Of a stretch of 45,428 nt of DNA, positions 32,938-42,500 are shown in pieces (within the stretch, counting starts at the first letter, position 1; each line of letters begins with the position of its first letter). Below the pieces are notes generated by a model. The model was not told the origin of the DNA. It was given only the letters and a program-made list of their open reading frames with translations, and did no database searches. This DNA is from Acidobacteriota bacterium (GTDB lineage Bacteria; Acidobacteriota; Terriglobia; Terriglobales; Acidobacteriaceae): NCBI GenBank assembly GCA_023410055.1, contig JAEYQK010000121.1, positions 1 to 45,428 on the forward strand. Direction: 5' to 3'. The translations under genes and the position numbers were made by a program.

Positions 32938-32984
32938 GGGCAGGGATTCCTCCCCTTCGGCTTCGCTCAGGGTCGGAATGACAA
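32938..32984. repeat. GCAGGGATTCCTCG-type dispersed repeat (copy 3)
   Basis: GGCAGGGATTCCTCCCCTTC ... GGTCGGAATGACAA precedes hscB. Its final GGAATGACAA contains an in-frame ATG that could act as the hscB start. Confidence 0.7.
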
Positions 32985-32986
32985 CA

Positions 32987-33760
32987 ATGAGTGAGTTGGA
33001 ACGAAAACAAGAATCCGAATCGGCCTTACAGGTGCTGAACGACAATGGCTCGCAGGGGTCATGCTGGTCGTGCGGGGACATGGTCGCGGCGCAGTTCTGC
33101 AAAGGGTGCGGCAAGGTCCAGCCGGCGGTGCCGACCGATTACTTTTCGTTTTTTGGACTTCCGCGAAAGCTGAACATCGACGTCGCTGCGCTCGAGCGAG
33201 AGATGTTCAACCTCAGCAGGCAGTTGCATCCGGACCGTTACGCCAACGCGAGCGAAGAAGAGCAGACGTGGAGTCTGGAGCAGACCTCGAAGCTGAACGA
33301 CGCCTATCGCACTCTTCGTGATCCGGTTGCGCGAACTGAGTATCTGCTGAAAGTGGAAGGCATACGCGCTCACGATCGCTCAGCCTCGGCAACGGAAGCC
33401 GCTCGCCAGTCTGGCGCGCCGAAGAAGCAGGAAGTTCCACCGGATCTACTCGAGCAAGTTTTCGAACTCAACATGCAGCTTGAAGAACTTCGCGCGAACA
33501 AGAAGCTCGGTGACGAAGATTACGCTCTGGTGCGAGAGATTGAGCAGGCACAACACAGCTTCGAACATAAGCTTCAGGCGATACGCGAGGAGTTGCACGC
33601 ACTCTGGAACGAGTGGGATGCGCTCATTGATAGCTCAGAACAAGCCGACGGCAGTTCAGGCAAGCGGAGCGCATTGTGCACGAGGATGCTCGAACTGCTG
33701 AATCGCCGCCGGTATGTGAAGCATCTTGTCGGCGAAATTGCAGAAGCACTGGCAGAATAA
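32987..33760 (+). CDS. hscB: HscB, J-domain co-chaperone with an N-terminal zinc finger
   Basis: The 257-aa protein delivers IscU to HscA. A Cys4 motif (C26, C29, C38, C41; SCWSCG and FCKGCG) precedes the J domain with HPD at 81-83 and the family motif DYFSFFGLPRKL. The C-terminal helical part binds IscU. The N-terminal zinc finger resembles that of eukaryotic HSCB and is absent from the E. coli protein. I prefer the ATG at 32987; the ATG at 32978 belongs to a repeat. Confidence 0.9.
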   Translation: MSELERKQESESALQVLNDNGSQGSCWSCGDMVAAQFCKGCGKVQPAVPTDYFSFFGLPRKLNIDVAALEREMFNLSRQLHPDRYANASEEEQTWSLEQTSKLNDAYRTLRDPVARTEYLLKVEGIRAHDRSASATEAARQSGAPKKQEVPPDLLEQVFELNMQLEELRANKKLGDEDYALVREIEQAQHSFEHKLQAIREELHALWNEWDALIDSSEQADGSSGKRSALCTRMLELLNRRRYVKHLVGEIAEALAE

Positions 33761-33762
33761 TT

Positions 33763-33842
33763 AGCCACGGATCGACACAGATTTTCACGGATTCATGAGG
33801 AACTTTGCTTGATTCGTGTGAATCCGTGCGAATCCGTGGCCA
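33763..33842. repeat. CCACGGAT inverted repeat between hscB and hscA
   Basis: AGCCACGGATCGACACAGAT and, at the far end, GAATCCGTGGCC are inverted, with nested CACGGATTCA and GAATCCGTG. It occupies almost the whole 91-bp gap. A short related unit (GCCACGGATGACACGGATCG) follows hscA at 35763. Confidence 0.7.
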
Positions 33843-33851
33843 CAGGTTTTC

Positions 33852-35762
33852 ATGGCAAACGAACGAGTAGTTGGAATCGATCTCGGGACAACGAACTCCC
33901 TCATCGCCTACATGGAGGGCGACTCGCCGCGTGTCATTCCCGGCGAAGACGGGTCGAATCTCGTACCGTCGCTGGTCGCCATCGACGCGAATGGAACTGT
34001 GATTGTCGGCAATGCCGCGCACAAATCGCTCATTGAAACACCCGAACGAGCGATTTATTCGGTCAAGCGCCTCATGGGGCGCGGCATCGACGACGTGCAG
34101 GGCGAGCTGAAGCTCTTCCCTTTTCATCTGGCCGACGACCTCGTGCCCGGCGAAGTGCTGCGCATCCAGCTGGGGGAACGCGCTTACACTCCATCTGAAA
34201 TCTCGGCCTTCATTCTTCGCCAATTGAAGCGCAATGCGGAGCGCTACTTCGGCGCACCAGTTTCGAAAGCTGTAATTACCGTTCCGGCGTATTTCAACGA
34301 CGCCCAGCGTCAGGCAACCAAAGATGCCGGCAAGATTGCCGGGCTCGACGTTCTTCGACTGGTCAACGAGCCAACGGCCGCTTCCCTGGCCTACGGACTC
34401 GACCAGAAGAAAAACGGCGTGATCGCCGTTTACGATTTCGGCGGCGGTACGTTTGACATCTCAATTCTTCGCCTTCACGAAGGCATCTTCGAGGTCATCG
34501 CGACGAACGGCGATACGCACCTCGGCGGCGATGACATCGATAACCTGATGATCGCGGTCGCACTCGACGATATACAGGGCGAATTCGGCTTTGATCTGCG
34601 CAAGAGCCCTGACGCCGTACAGGCAGTTCGCAAAGCAGTCATCGAAGCGAAGATCGCACTCTCCTCGCAGCCCCAGGCTGTGCTTGATTTCGATTTGCCC
34701 GAGGGCAAACGTTATCAGCGAACGATTCCGCGTGAGCTGTTTGAGTCCTTTATCGAGCCGATCATAAAGCGCACTGCTGGCCCCTGCCGACGCGCTCTCG
34801 CGGATGCCGGGCTTAAGCCGGGCGAAATCGACGAAGTCGTGCTCGTTGGTGGCAGTACGCGGATTCCCCGCGTGCGCCAGCTCGTGCGTGAACTCTTCCA
34901 GCGCGAACCGCACTGCGAACTGAACCCCGACGAAGTCGTAGCGCTCGGTGCGGCGATACAGGCGAAGATTCTCGCCGGAGGCTCCGAGGCGACTAAAGAC
35001 ATGCTGTTGCTGGACGTCACGCCGCTTTCGCTCGGGATCGAGAACCTCGGCGGCGTGGTTGCGAAAATTATTCATCGCAACTCGACGATTCCAGCGTCGG
35101 CGACTGAGCACTTCACAACTGGAGTCGATGGGCAGGCGAACGTCGCAATTCACGTGCTGCAAGGCGAACGCGAGTTGGCAAAAGACTGCCGTTCACTCGC
35201 ACGCTTCGAACTACGCGGCATTCCGCCGATGGCCGCTGGACAGCCGCGCATTGAAGTCAAGTTCCTGATCGATGCAAACGGCATTCTGCACGTTAGCGCG
35301 CGCGAACAGCGCAGCGGCACGAAAGCCGAGATCGAAGTGCAACCGAGCTACGGCCTGACAGATGAACAGGTCGAGAACATGATCATCGAATCGTTCGACT
35401 ACGCGGAGCAGGACTTCCACGAACGACAAGTGATCGAGGCGCGCAACGAGGCTGAGACGATTCTGACGGCTCTGACAAAGGGCCGCAGCAGCGCTGCATG
35501 GGAGAAGCTCACGTCGGACGACCGCGAAAAGGTCTCCAAGCTCGAAACCGCCTTGAACGCGGTGAAGCTCGAGAACGACTACCGTGCCATTCGCACTGGT
35601 ATCGATGCTCTCAACCAGGGGACAATGCGCTTGGCCGAACTGATGATGGACGACGCGGTTTCGTCCGCGCTCAAAGGCAAGACCTTCGACCAAGCCGGAG
35701 ACACAATGGGCGAAGGTCCCGAAGCGCCGCACCCGTTCGCGAAAGCTGAGATCAAAGACTAG
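33852..35762 (+). CDS. hscA: HscA, Hsp70-type chaperone for Fe-S assembly
   Basis: The 636-aa chaperone has the ATPase signatures VGIDLGTTNSLIAYM, VYDFGGGTFDISIL and VVLVGGSTRIPRVRQLV, and an Hsp70 substrate domain with LLLDVTPLSLGIE. With HscB it drives cluster transfer from IscU, whose LPPVK motif it recognises. Length and context fix the HscA assignment over DnaK: it lies between hscB and fdx and lacks a long acidic C-terminal tail. Confidence 0.95.
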   Translation: MANERVVGIDLGTTNSLIAYMEGDSPRVIPGEDGSNLVPSLVAIDANGTVIVGNAAHKSLIETPERAIYSVKRLMGRGIDDVQGELKLFPFHLADDLVPGEVLRIQLGERAYTPSEISAFILRQLKRNAERYFGAPVSKAVITVPAYFNDAQRQATKDAGKIAGLDVLRLVNEPTAASLAYGLDQKKNGVIAVYDFGGGTFDISILRLHEGIFEVIATNGDTHLGGDDIDNLMIAVALDDIQGEFGFDLRKSPDAVQAVRKAVIEAKIALSSQPQAVLDFDLPEGKRYQRTIPRELFESFIEPIIKRTAGPCRRALADAGLKPGEIDEVVLVGGSTRIPRVRQLVRELFQREPHCELNPDEVVALGAAIQAKILAGGSEATKDMLLLDVTPLSLGIENLGGVVAKIIHRNSTIPASATEHFTTGVDGQANVAIHVLQGERELAKDCRSLARFELRGIPPMAAGQPRIEVKFLIDANGILHVSAREQRSGTKAEIEVQPSYGLTDEQVENMIIESFDYAEQDFHERQVIEARNEAETILTALTKGRSSAAWEKLTSDDREKVSKLETALNAVKLENDYRAIRTGIDALNQGTMRLAELMMDDAVSSALKGKTFDQAGDTMGEGPEAPHPFAKAEIKD

Positions 35763-35787
35763 CCACGGATGACACGGATCGATAGGG

Positions 35788-36207
35788 ATGCAAAGTGGTA
35801 CTAAAGACAAATCGGGAGATCTGACCCGCGCTGATGTCTCGAAACAAGCGGACAATTTCGTTCGCGTTACGTTTCTACCCGAGAATCGCACAGTCGAATT
35901 CGATCTCGACGCGCTTCCCTATCAGGATCATGGTAAGCCTGCTTCGATCCTGGATGTGGCGCTTAACTTCGGTCTTGCTCTGGATCACGCCTGCGGAGGC
36001 AATTGCGCGTGCACCACTTGCCACGTCGTCATCAAACAAGGCGAGCACTTGCTCAGCGAGATGGACGATGACGAGGCCGACAAGCTCGACGAGGCTGCCG
36101 ATCTGCAACTGCATTCGCGTCTCGGATGCCAATGCCAGATTGTTAAACCAGGCGAGATTGTGGTAGAGATTCCAAGCTGGAATCGGAACTACGTTTCAGA
36201 ACACTAG
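35788..36207 (+). CDS. fdx: Adrenodoxin-type [2Fe-2S] ferredoxin
   Basis: The 139-aa ferredoxin has ligands C69, C75, C78 (HACGGNCACTTC) and C114 in the adrenodoxin spacing, plus C73 and C116. It donates electrons for cluster building on IscU. The ATG at 35788 gives an N-terminal extension of about 22 residues compared with E. coli Fdx. It lies 25 bp after hscA. Confidence 0.94.
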   Translation: MQSGTKDKSGDLTRADVSKQADNFVRVTFLPENRTVEFDLDALPYQDHGKPASILDVALNFGLALDHACGGNCACTTCHVVIKQGEHLLSEMDDDEADKLDEAADLQLHSRLGCQCQIVKPGEIVVEIPSWNRNYVSEH

Positions 36208-36268
36208 GCGCTTTTTTGAGATTGCAACCTTCGGAAGTCCTCGCTCTTCCGAAGAAGTTGAGGTGCTA

Positions 36269-36502
36269 ATGACCGTACCTGTTCAGCTCTACTGGGATGA
36301 TGCCGAAGAGATCGCACTTGTGCTCGCGGACAAATTCCCTGAGGTCAGTCCGCTTGAAGTCCGCTTCACCGATCTGCACATGTGGATAACCCAGCTGCCA
36401 ATGTTCGTTGACGATGCGACCAAGTCGAGCGAAGGCAAGCTCGAAGCCATTCAGATGGCCTGGTACGAGGAGTGGCAGGACCGACAGAAGGAAGTATCCT
36501 AG
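36269..36502 (+). CDS. iscX: IscX, small acidic ISC accessory protein
   Basis: The 77-aa protein shows the IscX pattern: LYWDDAEEIALVLADKFPEV, DLHMWI and MAWYEEW near the C-terminus. IscX binds IscS and adjusts iron delivery. The ATG at 36269 follows GAGGTG. It is the last gene of the isc operon, before the terminator. Confidence 0.92.
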   Translation: MTVPVQLYWDDAEEIALVLADKFPEVSPLEVRFTDLHMWITQLPMFVDDATKSSEGKLEAIQMAWYEEWQDRQKEVS

Positions 36503-36510
36503 TAAAGAAA

Positions 36511-36538
36511 TAGGGCCGGTGCACATCCACCGGCCCTA
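36511..36538. terminator. Terminator between isc operon and the convergent minus-strand gene
   Basis: TAGGGCCGGTG / CACCGGCCCTA is a perfect 11-bp stem with a 6-nt loop, lying between convergent genes, so it can work in both directions. No long T-run follows. Confidence 0.8.
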
Positions 36539-36553
36539 CTCTCACCGAGATCA

Positions 36554-39500
36554 CTACCTGCCGACGCCGCCAGACTTAAGCCTTAGTAACGGATCGCCGA
36601 ACAGCAAGAAGGTCTTACGCGCGTCGGAATCCGAGATGCTGGCTTTGGCCTTTCTGATGGCCTCACCCAGTGTAGCTGAAGGCTGGCTGAAGAGGGTCGA
36701 AACCACCGCCTTGTCCATCTCGAATTGTGGCGCGGCTGAAGTCAGACCTGACGACGCCCACACGGCAACTGCGCCTCCGTCTTTCGAAAGCAACAGGGTT
36801 TCCGCGAGGCTCTGGGTGTAGACATCGTGGAAGTATCCGTTGAGGCAGTTCATCATCAGGAAGACGGGCAGCTTCGATCCGTTGCGTAGTGAGCCGGCAG
36901 CGGCGTTATCGAACAGAGAGCTGTCTGACCACACTTCAACCGAGCCGTGCCCGTTATAGTTCACCAGCAGCTTCCCTTCATCGATCGCGTCCACGATCTG
37001 TTGCCGGGCAGTACTGGACGAGACCCTATCAGTAAGCACCTGGGTCACTGCCAATGAGCCCGGTAGAAGCGTTTGAATAGTCGCCGCCTGCGCAATGAAA
37101 TCGGCTGCCTCATCCGACCCGTTGGCCACCAACATCACCTGTTTTTGCCAACCGTCGGTTTGAGTACTGGTTTCATAGCCTACGATTTTCGATACAACCG
37201 CTTGAGCATCCTCTTGCGTGCGAACCGGCAATCGCCCGGTTGCGATCTGCGCGACTCCGGTCCCCGTGAAATCCGAGAACCAGTCATCCGACGCTGTCTT
37301 CAACTCAGCGGTATTGATCATTTCGGTCGGGACGAAATCGAAGTCACCGAAACCAAGATAGTTTCGTGAATCGAAAGACGCATCGCCGACGAGCAACATG
37401 GAAGCCGGTTTTGTGCGCCAGGTCGTGCTCGCCGTATTCAAGAAATCACGAATCGAGTTCGGGCTCCGTTCGCCGAAGTTGAACTCGTCATAGAGATCTT
37501 CGACGTTTACCACCGCGACTGATCGTCCCTGGGCGCGGCGCAGGTCGGCCAATGGCTTTACCTGCTGGGCGAATTGTCCGGAGGTGATGACCACGTACTC
37601 AGCGCCACTCATGGCGCTGTGCCAATTCGATGGCGCATTGGCAGCGAGTTGCGCGGGTCTCTGTATCTGATCGTCTGCGACTGCGAGCAATGTGCGTATG
37701 CCAAACGGGTAGACTGGCACTCTTACGGTTGCAGAGAATCCTCCGTCTTCTGACGTCAGTCGCAGAGCTAGCTGCACAGGCGCGGATGCATCCGTGATGT
37801 CAAACACGCGCACACCACGCTGCGTGAATCCCTGAACGACAACGCTCTGTCCGGCCCCGGCAGTGAACTTCAGTAGGTTGGAATCCGCAGTGTACGAATG
37901 CGAATACGTGAGCCGGATGTAATCCACCACGCTCACATCGGACTCGCCGTTTTGCGCAGTCAATGTTACCGCGTTCGCACCTTCTCGCAGGATGCCGCGA
38001 GGCACGCTGAAGGTTGATGTGCCTTCCGCCTGGCCGGTGAAACTCATACTGCCAACCGCGTTGCCGTTTACGGAAACCTGCACAGCGTGGTCCGTGCCGG
38101 TGGTTACTCCCTGCAATGCGACTTGCAGCCGCGCATCCTGTCCCGATCCATCTGCCAGGTGAGACACTTTAAGGATTTGATCGACCGGTGTAGACGAAAC
38201 CACGGCGCCGAAGAAATTGTCAGGCCTGTCGGAAAGCAACGCGGCAAAGTAGACCGTGCGCTCCTTCAGTTCGACTGTAAACGGGAAGCTCGGAGACTCA
38301 GCCGTGTTCCAGCCAAACCCTAATTCTTGGATAATGCGCTTGCCCCCCGTCTGGCCCGCGACGAGCCAGTACACTCGCTTGTCGGAGAACGGAGTATCGA
38401 TTCCAGTGCCGTAGAACTCAATTGCCGCTTGAGGTCCGAAAGTCGCTCCACTTGCACCCGTAACGCGAATGGGCTGCTGCACTCCTTCCACATACAGTTG
38501 GAGAGAGCGCGCATCAGCGAAAGGACTGAGCCCCGCCGCAACCAGTTCCGGTTGCGTGACCTTGTACCAGCCTTCGTGGTCTACAAAGATCTTCACCGCG
38601 GCCTGGCCTGCCAGCGCAAATTGCACGTTTCGCCGATCAGTCAGCTTTCCGGGAAAGATCGGGGAAGCCTGCAACATGTGGCTCACCGAAGTATCGTGCC
38701 AGGAAACAGTCGCTGCAGAGCTTGCTGGGTCATTCCATTCCGCCACAGTTATCGATCGAGCCCTGCTTTGCGCCATCACCTGCGCTGAAATAGCCCGTTG
38801 CGTAGACTGGGATTCTTCCACTCTGGCCGGACCATTCATCGTCCGCGTTCCGTTCAGATCTACATCTTCGAGCCAGTAAGTAGCGCCGGTCGCGGCGGTA
38901 CCGCGGTCTATCCAAGCGTACGTTTTGCCTGCGTGTTGCGGTCTCGCTCCTCGCAACGTCAAGGCCGATCCGGCAATCATCGACGGAGTGATGCGCGTGC
39001 GCTCTCCATTCTGTTCTCGATACAGGTTGAAGCCCAGATTATTGAACTCCTGGCCTGTCTTCCACTTGAGTAGCACACCTTCGCTACTCGCGGTAGCAGT
39101 AAACGATTCCAGGTTAACCGCCGTGGGACCATAGGTAATGATTGTCGGCGCTGTCGCGGTATTTCCCGACGGATTCACGAAAGCGGTGTTCTCGACCTGT
39201 GCAGGCGGTCCGGCTTGAACGCTGATCGTGATTGTTGCCGTCCCGTTAGCCGCCATCGTACCCAGCGAACAACTGACGGTTCCGTTCGATTGGCTGCATG
39301 TGCCTTGCGAGCTCGACCAAGAAGAATAGGTCACGCCGCTCGGAAGCGTGTCGGTGACCGTAACGCCATTCTGCGTGGCGCCGGAGCTATTCGTAACGGT
39401 TATGACATAGTTAAAACTGGATCCGGTAGTGACTTCCGCAGGCGCGGTCATCGCGATAAGCATCGTGCTTGCGGCCACGATATTGGTCGGGTCAGAGGAG

Positions 39501-42500
39501 ACGTCGTTTGCGGTGTTCAGTTCGCCTCCGCCGGAGACGGTTGCAGAATTGGTGACACTCGCTGGTCCAGACGTGGGCACCGCTACACTTACCAAGAGCG
39601 GCGAATAGCTTGCCCCTGGAGAGAGAGTCTCTGATCGTGCGCAAGTCAGCGTTGGCGGGACCACGTTGCAAGTCCAACCCGTTCCGGACGCGCCGGTAAG
39701 GGTCAATCCCGCTGGTACCGTGTCGGTCACTGTCACCTGACCGACGGAATTTGCATATGGAACTGGACCGCCGCTAACGTTGCTGACGGTGAGCGTATAG
39801 ACTCCGCTGCCACCGCGAGGGAAGTCGCCCGTGTGAGTCTTCACGATTTCCATGTCCGGGAAGCAAGTCGGACTCTGATTGCCGGGTGTCGCCGAGAGCG
39901 ACTCAGTGGTCGAGAGGACTCCGTCAAGGCCGCTGGTCGCGCCATACGGATACTGCCCCTTAGTAGTCGTGCCGTTAACTCCGCCCACTGCACTGACGCT
40001 CGCGACTGGTCCTGAGAGGAGGACTACGCCACCACCACCGCCACCGCCCGGTCCATGCCTTAAATCGAGGGTGCCGGCCGCGTCAGTGTAAGCATTACCG
40101 CCCTTTCCACCATTCGCCCGTATAGTAAGGCCGCCTTCACCGCCCGATTGCGATAAGACGATGACACTGCCGCCAGCGCCGCCGCCACCTCCTGCATCCT
40201 CGGTGGCGAGGTCATATCCCTGTGCGCCGTTTGCGGTGATCGTAGCAGTTCCAACCAGACTGCCGGCGCGGATGATTACGATTCCGCCGCCCGCGCCGCC
40301 ACTGCCTGCGAGATTGTTACCAGTACTATTGTTGCGAGTACCCGCACCACCGCCGCCGCCCATCACTACGCGAACGGTGCTGCCCGGAAATGGCGCACCT
40401 CCATAACCACCAACGCTAAGGTTGGCGCTCCATGCATTGCCACCAGCTCCGCCCACTCCGCCGTTGCCGCCGCCACCGCCGCCAGAGTTCTCGTCGTTGG
40501 CATTTCCGTTGCCGACTGGATTTGCGTCAGTTCCGCCACCGCCGGCATTTCCCGGCGCGCCGCGTCCCATGCTGCCATCGGTACCGGCGGTGCCGCTCGG
40601 ATAACCCGATCCCGTGTTCAAGAACGTATTGTTCGATTCAACCCATATCGGAGTTCCCGCGATTCCCTCCGCCTTTGGCGCATTCGCGCCAGCTACTGCC
40701 GCCGTTCCCGTGTAGGTAGTTGGTGAAGGGGCGCGGTAATCGGTGTTCGCTCCCGTGGTGCTGCCATTCAACTGCATTCCCGCTCCACCACGGAATCCGA
40801 GACCGTCCACGTTGACTGTGCCACCACCCAGAGTCAGAGTGCCGGCGATATCCAGCGCAAAAATGCCGCCGGTGGAACCATCCCAAGCAACTGCCGTCAG
40901 GCCAGTACTAAGCGTAGCGGAAGAGTACTGCGGAACCCGGACCACCTGGAATCGGCGCTGACCTTGTGTCGAGGTGGCTGCCGCATTGGTATAGGCGTAG
41001 AGCAGGCCCCCACCAGGACCGCTCCCCGCGAATGTTAATGAACCGCCGGTTGCCGGGACGTTGTTGGTCGCCCTCACGTACTCATAAACGCCAGCGTTGT
41101 TCAGGTTCGTCGATCCTGAACCGGAAACACCGTCTCCGTAAATAGAAGTGTTCGCCGTATTGATCGCGGCGTCCTGCATTTGAATAAATATCAGTTCGTC
41201 GCCAGCCGATATCCCTGAGTTCGCTCCCCTGGAGGCTCCCAACGTGACGCTTGTCGAACCGGCAGCAACGACCGTATTGATGACGGACGGTGGGAAGTAC
41301 GTATTAATTGTCGAGGTCAGAGGCTGAGAGGCTGCGGGAGGCACTGTGGACGAACACGTAGGCGTCTGCGAGAAGGCCACCGCCATCCCGGAATTGTTGT
41401 TTCCGTTGTAGTCCGTAGGTGTGAGGTTCGTCGGGACTGTTGCGGTGTTCGGATACCCGCCAGTCGTGCCCGGCGTTCCCGTGACGGTGACAACGGCCGA
41501 CGCCCCGCTCGCAATGTTTCCCAGATTGCAGGTGATCGGCCGGGCAGACTGATTGCACGAACCTGCGCTGGCACTTGCCGTCACTCCCGTTAAACCCGAA
41601 GCGACCGCATCAGTAAGAGTTACCGCATTCGCCGTTGACGGCCCGTTATTCTTAACGGTGATTTGATAGCTGACAGCAGTTGGGAATGCAGTCGAAGTCG
41701 CTACATTCGTGACCGAGAGGTCTGCCGAATACGGACGGAACGAGACGCCTACTTGCGACCAATTCGAAGCCGCGCTGAAAACCTCGGTCATCGGAACGCT
41801 GGGCGCTCCAGTGCGCGTCGACCCGAGACCATAGACATCGGGATTAACGCTGGTGCCGGCCGAAACGCCTGCCCACTGCTGAACCTGTGTTGGCCCAATG
41901 GTACCAGTCACATTGCCACCAGCGGCCAAAGTATCGACGACTGTATCGCCAAACGCACTTGGCACATTCAACGAGGAGAGGCTTTGAGCAGCACCATCTG
42001 CCGAAACGACAGACCTTACGGGGGAGTTCGGGTCTATTCCCGTGAGCACAGTTGACCCAACTCGCACGCCAACCGTGCCCGTTCCGCCCGGAAGATTGAG
42101 GCTCACGACGCCCGGGAGACTGGTGCCAACTGTGGGGTTCACCAGATACCAGATTTCAGCCCTTCGGGTGTTGCCCGTATCGTTGTGCGCGCCTGCCCTC
42201 GTCAGCGCAACTCCGTTGTAGGTGATACCGGTTACCGTCGCGCCGGTGTTGCCGGCAATGTTCATCGAGACGCCAACCACCAATAGCTGGTTGGTTCCAG
42301 TCGCCGTGGTCTGGTTGAAATAGAGTGCCGGCGTCAGGCCTATCACATCCCCGGCCTGGAGCGGATACGGCATGACCGAAACCGCGACCTGGGACCAGTT
42401 GGTGGCGCCATTCAAGGTTTCCGTCATGCTTACAGTTCCGGCGGCGCCTGCCTCGGTCGAGCCAAATCCGCGAATGTCAACCGCGGAGGAGTTGTTGTTG

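Noticed and set aside
39900..40900. GC-rich, repeat-like DNA suggesting a CRISPR or minisatellite
   Set aside because: The repetition comes from the Gly-rich coding region of the giant protein (GGG/GGC codons); there are no regular spacers.
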